Source: Plectosphaerella cucumerina
Taxonomy: Eukaryota; Ascomycota; Sordariomycetes; Glomerellales; Plectosphaerellaceae
Reading direction: 5' to 3'
Length of the DNA stretch: 64,000 bases
Assembly: GCA_020746995.1 (NCBI GenBank)
Contig: JAGPXD010000002.1
Location: forward strand, 1,116,001 to 1,180,000
Below, in pieces: positions 45,135 to 55,216 of this stretch. The translations under genes and the position numbers were made by a program. The notes under the pieces are model-generated. The model saw only the letters and a list, made by a program, of their open reading frames with translations, had not been told where the DNA came from and searched no databases. Each line of letters opens with the position of its first letter. Positions within the stretch are counted from its first letter, which is position 1.

Positions 45135-47172
45135 GATGGATGTGGCGGGCTCTCACGAGACGGAGGGCGCTGTGCTTCCGTCTGTTGTCTACGAACTTTC
45201 CAGCCTGACGGCCATTCTACTTATCATCCAGTCTGTGCCGCAGTGGATGCAATGTCTAGGGCCCAGGCTCCCTCTAGGGATGAGTGATGTCTTTCCTTTT
45301 CTCGGCATTCAAGAGGAATGGTCCACGCTGGCCGGGCGAAGCTGACCTTTTGCGGTCAGCATGCGACCCCCTGGGAGCAAAAGAAGCGAGCACTTGGCAT
45401 CGGGATTGGACCCTGAACAGATCATTGCCAAGGGGTCGAGCCTCTTGCCCAGTAAGGCGCAGAGGGTTGCGAGCCCGCTTCGGCCAACATGTGCGCGAGG
45501 TGAGCAATTGGATGTTAATTGCGTCCGTTATACTTCGCAAAGATGAAGGGAGTTGACCATCTGTGCTGACGGGATCGTCGGGAGGAGCGCATCTCCCGGC
45601 AGACAGGAAGCCGATGATGCGATATATTGCATCGCGACGGCTTCATGCGGCTTTCCAGCTTCCGAGAATCCTTCAGCAGCTGGGTGCAGTTGAGCTGTCG
45701 ATGGTGGCTGTGCGGAGGGAGTTGACTGGGATTGTTTGCCAGTAGGTTCTTCACGGCATTCTCCTCCTCTGCCCTCTTTACTTCTGGAAAATGCCCATCC
45801 TCTCTAACAACTGCATTGCTGACACTTCAAACTCATCGAAAAGCCCGAGCTTGAGGGCAAGGCACATAAGCTGCAGCTCTATACAGCAGCTCTCGGATGC
45901 TCCCGTGCTTACACCCAGACTGCCTCGGCTGGCAGGCTCAGCAGTACGTAGAGCTCGACCGGGCGCAGCAGCAGTGAGTGACATCGGGCAAGACTGATTG
46001 ATGCATCTCTTCGCCCAGGCAGCATACTCAACTGACAATCTTCACCCACCCATCCCTCCTACCTCAACCAAAGTCGCATCGTCGCACAGCTTGCAGAGGA
46101 GGATCGCCATTTTAATTGCACCACCTCAAGTCCGAACGCTGACGGCGCCCGATGTCTCGGGCGCCAGGGGTCCTAAAATAGGTCCACTCCAGCGCCCGGT
46201 TCACCCTCACGACCGTGACCTTTCAGGGCCTCTCCCGCTGTCGCTCGCCTCTGGCGCTTCTCCCCGTCCCACAGCAAGCAGGCGGTGCGGCGCGGTACGC
46301 CCTGCTGTGTTCCAGGGTTGTCCCGGCGCCCACGGGGCCAGCTGTACCACCCGTCGCCGGGATGCTCCCAGCAACGAGGACGACAAACATCCCTCCAGGA
46401 CTGTCGTGTTTGGATCCCGTTTCCTGCGCTTTCCGCCCGGCAACCAGACGCTCCGAATGGCGGAGCAGCGATCGTTCATGGGCGTGGGGAGCTCTGCGCA
46501 TCGAGGGGAGCTTGTTGTGGTCGTCGCCGTTGAACATCGCGAGATGAGCGTGCGAGGGGGAACGACCATCTCTTGCGAGCGTCACACCACGAGCGCTAAC
46601 TTCAAGCCGTCCGACACTGCGCAGCACTTGGGATCAGCCCCGAAATGCCACCCGAAGCAAAAGATAGCTCACTTGACACTCAACTGACATCGGGGCTTTG
46701 GTGTGGAGGGTGTTCGCTGCGCCTCGTTCATAGGCTCCCCGGCTTTTCGAGATGCCATCCCCCCCTTGACTCTCCCACACTCGCTCTCTAGGTGCTCAAA
46801 GACAGCCCTCGGCGAGACATCTGCTCCGTCCCTTACTGCCACGAGGCTCAATGGGACCTATCCATGATGAAGGACCCGGCGGCCAATTATAGTCCACCCG
46901 CAGCGTCTTGCTTGATCCTTGCCTTGTGTACCTACCTCCACGTCGAACAGCCCGGACCGGGGTGTCGTCCTCCCGTCCAAGGCGCAACGTCTGTTTCCCC
47001 GGCACCACCGTCCTCCGGTATGACGGACAACGGTGATAAAGAAACGACGTCCCGGCCCCTGGCCTGGCCTCGCCCGACCTCACCACCCCCGTCCCGCCGA
47101 CCTGGCATTCCACCCCCCATCGTTACCAACCCCTCTACACCAACACATGCCTCGTGACACTCGCCCACCACC
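45135..47172. other. long divergent intergenic region
   Basis: 2 kb between the starts of the beta-propeller gene (-) and the small membrane protein gene (+). Open frames here are short and unlike proteins. I see no RNA gene. Confidence 0.5.
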
Positions 47173-47853
47173 ATGAGGCCAGACGTCACTCGCCTGAGAC
47201 CCCGGGATGGCAGCCAGCTCACTCCAAACACCACCGCCCTGCTCATCACGCTCATCGTCGTCGGCTCCCTAGCCCTCCTCGCCGTCACCGCCTTCCTCCT
47301 CTACCGAAGCCGCTCCGAGCAGCGCTACCGCCACGCCTCGGCCGCCGACCCCTACCTCACCCGCCGCGAGTTCAAGCGCCGCAGCAAGATGAGTCCCACG
47401 CAACGAATCGAGGAGGACGAGCTGCAGAGACGCATCATGATCCGCAAGTCTCTCGCCAGCCGCACCTCCACTCGGACACAAGACGACGTCGATTCGGATA
47501 TCGAGCCGTCCATGGCGCAGATACCTGGTGCGAGGGTGTACCATCCGGATGAGAGGACGTCGCCGCGCCGTCAGAGGTCGAGGGGACGTCTCCGGGGCTT
47601 GTACACGGAGATTGTTCCGCCACGAGCCTCTTCGCCGTCACCGGACAGGAGCCCCTTGCTGGTAGATGGCCCGCAGGTCCCGCCGCGCCACCCAGATAGA
47701 GTGAAGAAGGCATACCATGGCCTGGCTTCGACGCCTGAGCAGCCACCTCAGATTGAAGTGTCGTCTTTGGTGTTTGGGGGGAGCCTGCAGGAGGATGGGC
47801 GAATCCACAGGTTCATCTGGCGGACTGGCTCAGGAGAGGCAAACAAGAGGTGA
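47173..47853 (+). CDS. single-pass membrane protein of unknown function
   Basis: Single exon, 226 aa. The ATG at 47173 has a good context (accaccATGA). Residues about 20-45 form one membrane segment (TALLITLIVVGSLALLAVTAFLLY). The rest is charged and disordered, with Arg/Ser-rich stretches (RTSPRRQRSRGRLRGL) and Pro-rich spacers, and a conserved-looking end, VSSLVFGGSLQEDGRIHRFIW. The short N-terminus and basic residues after the helix suggest a cytosolic tail. I do not recognise a family. Homologues probably exist in related fungi because the end segment has no low-complexity bias. Convergent with the WSC gene. Confidence 0.75.
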   Translation: MRPDVTRLRPRDGSQLTPNTTALLITLIVVGSLALLAVTAFLLYRSRSEQRYRHASAADPYLTRREFKRRSKMSPTQRIEEDELQRRIMIRKSLASRTSTRTQDDVDSDIEPSMAQIPGARVYHPDERTSPRRQRSRGRLRGLYTEIVPPRASSPSPDRSPLLVDGPQVPPRHPDRVKKAYHGLASTPEQPPQIEVSSLVFGGSLQEDGRIHRFIWRTGSGEANKR

Positions 47854-48254
47854 TGGTCTATGTAGGCTCAGCATTGAAGCGAATGATACCCCGGCTGGGC
47901 GAGGAGTCCAGGATTTGTTTGATAGGTAAGACACGTACATACGTAGATTATCTTTCGTAAAATCTCCCAGCTCTCCTTGCGGTGATGGCACGGTTTGTTT
48001 AGTGATGTTGTCCCCGTGACTGTCAGTCATCATCATGCAGCCCTCCAGCGCAAGGGGCACCTCATTGACATGTTCGTATTGCTGCTCAAGAGCGCCTGCA
48101 GTGACAAGATTGATTCCCAGGAGTACACCCTAATTAGGTATCATGCAATCTGTGGCCAAAACCAGAAAGCCTGCTGTGCCGAGTGGATTCCACCAAAGTT
48201 CAACGACGACAAAGATCCAGATCAACTGCCCTTTCTCATCTGTGATCCGGCAGC
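47854..48254. other. convergent 3' spacer
   Basis: 0.4 kb between the 3' ends of the membrane protein gene (+) and the WSC gene (-). AT-richer UTR-like sequence; nothing else recognised. Confidence 0.5.
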
Positions 48255-49402
48255 TCATCGTGAGGGCATCTCTTGGGCCCCATGATACTGAGAAGGCATC
48301 TCATGATAAGGTCCAGGCTGGGCCACACCCAGGGACGCTGGCGAGACCGTCTGAGGCGGAGGGGAGTAGACGACGTTGTTGACCGGGCTAACAGCTGTCT
48401 GGATCGGTGTTCCATCCAACATCGGGTCCATTTTCGCATACCCCGGTGCCGCAAAGCCAGCCTCTGAAGGAGGAGCCGGTGGTGCATTGCTGTACTGGAC
48501 CTGCGAGGTGGCCTGCTGCGGACCCGGTGCGTTGTCGTTGCGACGGCGGCGGAGGAGCAGGACAACCAAGGCGGCGATGATGCCCGTCAGGACAGCGGCA
48601 CCAACGCCAATGCCGACAATGGCGCCGATCGGGAGGGACACGTTCGAGGAGGAAGAGGACGAGGACGAAGAGCTCGAAGAGCTGTCGGCGCCGTTGCCGC
48701 CCGCATTGTTGCTGTCGTTGTTGGTATCGCCGCCGCTGCCACTGTCGGCGTCAGAGCCAGACCCTGACCCAGATCCCGACGTCGTCTGGCTTGCGCGAGT
48801 GCTCGTCCTGGCCCCGCTCGTGCCCCCCGAAGCAGTTGCTGTCACCGCATCAGCATAGATATCTTCCGCAAACTTCGGTTGAGTTACTCACCCGGCACTG
48901 CGTTGGGATCGTCTGTGGAGTAGACATTAATCCGGAAGTTGCCACCGCAATACTTGTTCTTATCGCCCCAGCATGTCTGCGTGCACCCGTCTTCGGTGTC
49001 CGACACGGCAAAGGCCTCAATGGAGCTGCCGCAGTAGCAATTGTATCCGTCCTCGACGCCGAACATGGGGCACGAGGCGATGGAGCATTTGTTCTTGCAC
49101 AGGTCTGGGGTCATGCCGTTGTCGAAGTACTTGGTCACAGCCAGGATGCGGTCACTCCCGTCGGCCCAGCACCCGAGGTAGGTGTAGCCATCGATCGAGG
49201 CGATTTCGGTGCGCTTGACGAGCTCGGGCTGCCATCGAGGCGGAGGGTGGAAGGGCGTCGTCGTTGCTTCCAGGGCTGTGAGCGGGAGAGTCGCTGCTGC
49301 AGCGGCAGTCGGGATGGAGATGTCGGGCTGTGGTCTTGGGTTTGCTCGTCCCTGGGCGAAGGGGGCGGCCAGGAGGACGCCTCGGAGAAGTTTGCTGGCC
49401 AT
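48255..49402 (-). CDS. WSC-domain cell-surface sensor
   Basis: Two exons, 49402-48892 and 48838-48255, with a GTGAGT...CAG intron; 364 aa. Residues 1-20 form a signal peptide. The WSC domain (about 72-165) holds the Cys pattern: LGCWADG, DLCKNKC, CPMFGVEDGYNCYCG, GCTQTCWGDKNKYCGG. A Ser/Gly/Asp/Asn-rich mucin-like stalk follows, with a run of serines before the membrane helix (LPIGAIVGIGVGAAVLTGIIAALVVLLL) and then a basic RRRR stop-transfer. The short cytosolic tail is Pro/Tyr-rich (QVQYSNAPPAPPSE). The layout is that of Wsc/Mid2-type sensors, which feed the cell-wall integrity pathway. A direct signalling role is inferred from architecture. Confidence 0.93.
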
Positions 49403-51259
49403 TGTTTCTCTCTGTGTTGAGTCTGCTGCTTGGGCCTCAAAAGCCAGAGACGTTCATAACCGGGAAAAGGGGCGGTGCCTTGGATGAAATATGATGAGAC
49501 GGCCTCGGACACCAACACCACCAACCGTACCGCGCCGTGCCATAGCTCAAAATTTCCCTGCCCACACATCGTCGGCCCTAGTTCTCTTGGATGTAGTGGC
49601 CATACCCCTGGTGAGCCCATTTGACTGGTTGGCGGCATTGATGCTGCAACGTACAAGTCCGACGGCTGAACACCCCGAAGTCTGGCCAGCCAGGGGGCCA
49701 ATGACGATCGCCGAAGTCAAATCTAGGTCCATGCGGCTGTCGCCCGACGTTTTGATGGATTGTATTTACGGACACTTGGACAATCCATTAACAGCCTTGA
49801 ACCGAGGGATGCCAGGGGTTGGGAGGAGAGTGATTGGAGTTTGGACTCTTCACTGTGCTCCCAGCAGCGAGTCTGAGAGGAGACCCTTGGGATTGGAAGC
49901 AGATCTGCCGATTATCAATAGATGTTCCAGAATTGGGAAAACACATAGCTATCATGCCATGGCTTCGTGGGTGGCTGGGCACAACATCAGACCTGATGGA
50001 CCATAGTCCACGATGGTAGCAGACAGATGGCATGCCACTTGCAGCCCAGACTAGACCCCAGGCAACATCCCCGTCGCTTCAGAGTAGAGATTTCGATATA
50101 TGCATTCGGCACGACATTCCCGATCACCGTTTCGCCGGTGAACTTCTTGCTGCTGTCCAACTCATGGTGATGCAAATGTGGCTGCATTCAGGCGGATACA
50201 CGACAAAAAGTCAATGCAGTCAGGCGCAGAGGCAGGCACAAGAACCTCGTTCCAAGTCGACAAGTCCGAGCTTCGGTCCCATTGCAAATCGCAATTGAAG
50301 TCTGCTGATGCCCTTCTTCGCATGGATCTCGAAGTTTCCACGGCAGCAAGTGACTACGATACTGAAAAACACGTGCTCCAATTGATAAGCCGCCACAATG
50401 GAGCCACGTGACCATCTGACTCAGCGCCTTCCCTCTCCGTCGCTGCCTGCCTGACTTTCGACGGGCACGGGCGTCACTCGCTACAAGGAAACGCCTCGAA
50501 GCCTCGAAACCTCCAGGAAATCTCTTCCCTTTCCCAGTCACTCGTTCGCCGCCAGAAGTCACATTTTCGTCGCCAAACCGACCAGCGCACCTCGACAATC
50601 TCACTGCGATTGATCCTACGACTTCGTCGCCCGACTGCATCACTGATCTGAGGTCCTCGATTCTCAGACGCCTTCACTGGTTCAGATTCGGTCCGGCACG
50701 CAGCGAAACGACCCTCGTCTCCGCACATCTCTCACTCTCACCACTCTCCTCCCGTCTCCTCAAGTCGCAGTCGCCGCTCATTTTGGGCTCTTGCTCGGGC
50801 AGCTATCGCTTCGCCGTCAGGTCCAATTGTGAGATGATGACTTCCCGTCGCGCGGAGGTTTGAGGATGAGAAATGCTCACGGTAGTTGTGACAGGGACTA
50901 GGAACCGCTCCTTCTCTTTCTTCTCCCACCGGCTTTGACAGCATTTTCGATACCCAAATCCTTCGAGTCTTGCGGGTACCAGCGAAACAGTCGGTCGCAC
51001 TCGAGCCCACAAAGCGTTTCCTTGTCTCGTCCCGTCCGACCAGACCAACACCGCCAAGCTGCATTCGCCGCTCTTTGTCCACCTTTCCGTCCATCGCATC
51101 TGCGAACAATCAACCACTCTCGACCTAGGCACAAAGGTCTCTCGGGCAGTCGCAGGTAAAAAGGCACAGCTCCGGCGCAGGAAGAAGGAGGCCAAACGTC
51201 GCAGAAAGGTCTTTGACGAAGCCGACAACATCTACACTCCCAAAAAGTACAACCCCAAG
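49403..51259. other. divergent intergenic region with TFIIB leader
   Basis: 1.9 kb between the WSC start (-) and the TFIIB ATG (+). It holds two CACGTG boxes near 50370-50410 and a C/T-rich tract (about 50420-50780). From 50939 to 51259 the TFIIB frame is open but has no ATG; its last part reads basic (RRRKKEAKRRRK), so a missed upstream exon is possible. No other gene is seen. Confidence 0.45.
50370..50410. promoter_or_regulatory. pair of CACGTG E-boxes
   Basis: Two CACGTG hexamers at 50370-50375 and 50405-50410, 29 bp apart, in the spacer shared by the WSC and TFIIB genes. This is the core for bHLH factors such as Cbf1/Pho4-type proteins. Function inferred from motif only. Confidence 0.35.
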
Positions 51260-52318
51260 ATGCTCCCCGCCAACGGAGCCCCCGCTCTGGACGAGCATGG
51301 GAATCCCATTCCCGACTACAAGCAGGACCTCAACATCATCGTCGAGTGTCCCGACTGCCGTGAGCAGCCTCCCAACCTGGTTGAGGAGTTCTCCTCGGGC
51401 GACATGGTGTGCGGCTCCTGCGGCCTTGTCGTCGGCGAGCGCATCATCGACAGCCGCTCCGAGTGGCGCACCTTTGCCAACGACGATCAGGGTAACGACG
51501 ACCCGTCTCGTGTCGGTGATGCCGGCAACCCGCTCCTCGACGGCGCCCAGCTGGAGACGAGCATCGCCTTCTCCGAGGGCCGAGACCACAAAAACCTCGC
51601 ACGCATTCAGAACAAGTCCCAGAACGACAAGTCTTCGAAGGCGGTTACCGATGGTTTCAGGGACATTCAAGCCTTCAGCGATAGCATCAACCTGGGCAAG
51701 AACGTCTCGGACGGCGCCAAGCAGATCTTCAAGCTCTGCCATGACCAAGGCTTCATGAAGGGCAAGCAGCAGGAGGTTCTCATTGCCGGCTGCATCTTCA
51801 TCGCCTGTCGTCAGGCCGGCGTCGGTCGCACGTTCCGGGAGATCTTCCAGGTCACCCACGTCAGCAAGAAGGAGATTGGCCGTGTCTTCAAGCAGCTCGA
51901 GGCCTTCCTCCAGAAGATGAAGGAGAAGAACCCTGGTGGCAACGCCATCCAGGACCTCAGCGGCTACAAGTCGGCCACGTCAACCAACGCCGAGGACCTC
52001 TGCACTCGTTTCACGTCCCAGCTGTCCTTCCGCAACGCTCAGAAGATTGAGAACGTCTCCAGGGCCCTCGCCCGCAAGACCACCAGCGTCTCCGAGCTGG
52101 CCGGCAGGTCGCCTCTGTCAGTCGCTGCCGCGTGCATCTACATGGCATCTCACCTCATGGGCGAGCCCAAGTCCTCCAAGGATATCGCCACGATTGCAGG
52201 AGTCAGCGACGGTACTATCAAGACCGCGTACAAGTTCCTCTATCACGCCCGCGAGCGTCTGATCGAGAAGGAGTGGGGAGCGAGCCAGAAGGCCATCGAT
52301 AACCTGCCGGTGAACTAG
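51260..52318 (+). CDS. SUA7: transcription initiation factor TFIIB
   Basis: The general RNA polymerase II factor that bridges TBP and polymerase and helps set the start site. Single exon, 352 aa from the first in-frame ATG. The zinc ribbon is C30, C33, C51 and C54 (ECPDCREQPP..CGSCG). The B-reader region follows (GERIIDSRSEWRTFANDDQGNDDPSRVG). Two cyclin folds are clear: SDGAKQIFKLCHDQGFMKGK..GCIFIACRQAGV and SRALARKTTSVSELAGRSPLSVAAACIYMASH. The frame ends IDNLPVN then TAG at 52316-52318. Beyond it the frame stays open for 51 codons with strongly coding-like third positions, to a TAG at 52472-52474. The upstream frame is also open but lacks ATG, so the N-terminus may be longer. Confidence 0.95.
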   Translation: MLPANGAPALDEHGNPIPDYKQDLNIIVECPDCREQPPNLVEEFSSGDMVCGSCGLVVGERIIDSRSEWRTFANDDQGNDDPSRVGDAGNPLLDGAQLETSIAFSEGRDHKNLARIQNKSQNDKSSKAVTDGFRDIQAFSDSINLGKNVSDGAKQIFKLCHDQGFMKGKQQEVLIAGCIFIACRQAGVGRTFREIFQVTHVSKKEIGRVFKQLEAFLQKMKEKNPGGNAIQDLSGYKSATSTNAEDLCTRFTSQLSFRNAQKIENVSRALARKTTSVSELAGRSPLSVAAACIYMASHLMGEPKSSKDIATIAGVSDGTIKTAYKFLYHARERLIEKEWGASQKAIDNLPVN

Positions 52319-52474
52319 AAGATCACCGCAGTCACGGACTCGGTTGGCAAGGTCACCAAGGTCACCGCCGACGCACCCAAGAACAAGAAGAAGAAGGCGT
52401 GCCGCACCGATCATGAAGCGGACACGGCCAGTGACAGCGGAATCGAGATCGGAGGCAAGGCGAGCACCGCCTAG
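52319..52474 (+). other. in-frame coding-like extension after the TFIIB stop
   Basis: Directly after the TAG stop the same frame runs 51 codons to another TAG. It translates to a Lys/Thr/Val-rich segment beginning KITAVTDSVGKVTKVTADAP, then a basic NKKKK cluster, then DTASDSGIEIGGKASTA. Most third positions are G or C, as in genuine exons here. Options: stop-codon readthrough, a recent nonsense change, a base-calling error, or chance. Sequence alone cannot decide. Confidence 0.5.
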
Positions 52475-53210
52475 AGGGCGGCCCTGACTGGGTCTGGTCA
52501 GAGGATCGAAGTGGCCTGAAAGACATCGCGAGTTTGACATTGCGGAGTGCATGCCGCAGAAGGTTGTTTTCGTTTTGAGGGGTTCATCCACGCAACGGCA
52601 AGTTTGCCAAGTGGATTTCACTGATGGATTGCGACAAACCGAGGGCTCCATGGTCTGCGAGAGTGACTCGCAGGGCCGGATATCATGCTTTTGGGGCCGC
52701 GGGCATTTCATCATTCGTCCTTTTTCGCCTGGAACGGCGATGCAGTACGCCACTGCTGCTGAGAATGCGAGCAGGTACAGGGACGGTAGTGGCAGAAGAA
52801 GCCGAGGTTGACTTGTGTCGGCCTGGCATTGGGGGTGGCATCATGCATGGTCAGTCGGCAGCGATAGACAGTAATGCTATGGAACACGAAATCTGGGTGC
52901 TGAACGGTGACGGATGACCGCAAACCGAAGTGTGAGGCTGTCATGAAAAACGGTGTTTAGTCGGACACGTTTTCGCACTGTGAATGTCACGTGATGGGTT
53001 TTGCTGAGATGACCCACTTTTGTCCCTTGCTCCCGGCCAGGCACGTCTCACCAACGAAGCGCAACGCGATCGCGACTTTTGAGGCCATCAACGACCCCGA
53101 AACGCTGCACCGCTGCACCGCTGCACCACCCACTAGGCCTAATTTTCAAGCAGCGCCAATTATACTCAGCGCCTTCCGCTCTTGACCCAGCGCATCAAGC
53201 ACCCGCCACC
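52475..53210. promoter_or_regulatory. spacer with RSC7 promoter
   Basis: 0.7 kb between TFIIB and Rsc7, tandem on the plus strand. It holds a TCACGTGA palindrome (52987-52994) about 220 bp before the Rsc7 ATG. No other gene is seen. Confidence 0.45.
52987..52994. promoter_or_regulatory. TCACGTGA palindrome (Cbf1/bHLH-type site)
   Basis: A perfect eight-base palindrome about 220 bp upstream of the Rsc7 start, in the likely promoter. It matches the E-box core bound by Cbf1-type bHLH proteins. Confidence 0.4.
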
Positions 53211-54964
53211 ATGGGGCGCCGTTCTGGGCGTGCCGCCGCAAAGCGTGCTTCTGCGGCCCTCCGTACGTTTTCCTGCACACAATCGCAACGCGCCCTTGCG
53301 CCAGGTGCCAATCCTCGCCGCTAATCCATTGCCCCGTAGAGAGCACCCCTCGCGCCTTTGAAGGTATCGAAGATGACGAGGCCATGCCTGATGCGCCCAG
53401 CTCACCCGTCCCCGCCGCGCCCGAGGCAGACGACGACGAGGACCACAAGGCCGAGTCCAGCGACGACGACGAAGAGGAAGAGAAGAAGGGCGGCAACGAA
53501 GAAGCCGAGGCCGACGGCGATGACGACACTGCCCCCGAGCAAGAACCGGAGGCGGAAGACACCGAGGCCTCAGTCAAGGAGCCCACACCCCCAGCGGTGC
53601 CGATGGTCCGCCGCAAGCGCCTCGGACGGCCGCCCAAGAACAGGCCCCCAGACTGGGACAACATGATCAGCGTGCCGGCAAGCGAGGTCGACAACACGCC
53701 GCGACGCCGGGGCCGCGGAGGCTGGAGAGGTCGGGGCGGGCGCAAGCCGGGAGTAGGCCAGGCGCCCCTCAAGCTGCGCCAGGCCATCGACAAGGAGGGC
53801 ACCGAGGCGGACATTGTCGACGACGAGTGCGTGCTCCCCGAGGACCCCGAGGGCGAGACCAAAGTCGACCGCAACGGCGTCCTCCAGGGCGACCGCGAGT
53901 ACCGCTGCCGCACCTTCACGGTCCTCGGCCGCGAGTCGCGGCTGTACATGCTCTCGACGGAACCCGCGCGCTGCGTCGGCTTCCGAGACTCGTACCTCTT
54001 CTTCACAAAGCACCTGAAGCTGCACAAGATCATCGTGGACGACGAGGAGAAGCGAGACATGATCGATCGGGATATCATCCCGCACTCGTACAAGGGTCGC
54101 TCTATAGGCATCGTGACGGCCCGCTCCGTCTTCCGCGAGTTTGGCGCGCGCATCGTCGTCGGCGGACGTCGCGTCACGGATGACTATCGCGTCGCTGACG
54201 CCATTGCTGAGGGCGCCGTTGCTGGAGAGCTCGCAGACCCGAACGACGTGTTCAACCCCGCTGAACCGTATAACAAGAACCAGTACGTCGCGTGGCACGG
54301 TGCCAGCGCTGTGTACCATCAGGCACCTGCTGCGGCGCCGGATGTGCTCAGTGGAAAGCCGGAGCTCAAGAAGAGGAAGGTCAACGTGAACAATGTCAAT
54401 TGGATGCTGGAACACGCCCGGGACGCGGGGTGAGTACCTCCACCCCTCGAGGACACTGTGCAGCATGACTGATGATTTCGCAGCTCCTTTAACAGCACCT
54501 TGAACTCTCTCCGGAGATACAACAACTCAGGCGTCTACGACGTCCACACAAACGTCATCCAGTACCCCTCCATCATGCAGCCCAAGCACGTCCGCATCGT
54601 CCCCGTCCCCGACGACGAGGACACCAAAGACGCAGAAGCCTCGACGACGTTCCCGCCGCTCAGCTCGCGCATCACCCGCAATTACCAGGTCCTCGACGTC
54701 CAGTACGAGAGCGCCCCCGCCGGCGTGTCCCCGGCCATCGACGACCGCACCTGCGGCACCGGCCCGGCCGACTTCCTCGCCCCCTTCAAGGGCCTCTCCG
54801 CCGTGCCGGACGATATCCGCGATCTCCTGCCCGCCGAATGCCGCGCGGCGTTCGATGAGGCCGTCGGCAAGGAGAAGGCATGGACGGGCCGCTGGGGCCC
54901 AGAGAGCGAGGTATGCTCGCGCCGCGCACCCGTCATCGACAGGGCCATCGTGCCCTTCCGGTAA
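53211..54964 (+). CDS. RSC7: chromatin-remodelling complex subunit Rsc7/Swp82
   Basis: Subunit of RSC/SWI-SNF-type nucleosome remodellers; nuclear. Three exons, 53211-53262, 53340-54429 and 54484-54964, with GTACGT...TAG and GTGAGT...CAG introns; 540 aa. The ATG has context CCACCATGG. After the short first exon comes a long acidic Asp/Glu-rich region (about 30-110), then an AT-hook-like KRLGRPPKNRPP (about 128-140) and an RGRGGWRGRGGR box. The conserved Rsc7 core follows: CRTFTVLGRESRLYMLSTEPARCVGFRDSYLFFTKH, KIIVDDEEKRDMIDRDIIPHSYKGRSIGIVTARSVFREFGARIVVGGRRV and YNKNQYVAWHGASAVYH. The C-terminal part (NSGVYDVHTNVIQYPSIMQP) also fits. The first exon encodes only 17 residues. Confidence 0.95.
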
Positions 54965-55196
54965 TCGCACAAGGGCTTGACTGGATGCGAGGGGCGACGG
55001 AGTTGGTACGGTCCATCACGGGTTCTACGTACGGCGTTGGGGTTTTCTCGGTTCTGGTTTCCGCGGGAGGCGAGGCGTGTACGAGTATACGGCGACTCCG
55101 CCATAGAGGCCCGGATGTTGGCGGCCTAGAGGTTAATCAAAATAGGCATCAATGATGACCAGTGTATCACTGCCTGGTGCTCCTCAGGCTCGGCAT

Positions 55197-55216
55197 CTGC
55201 CTGCCTGCCTGCCTGC
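55197..55216. repeat. (CTGC)5 microsatellite
   Basis: Five perfect tandem copies of CTGC in the spacer just downstream of Rsc7. Confidence 0.85.
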
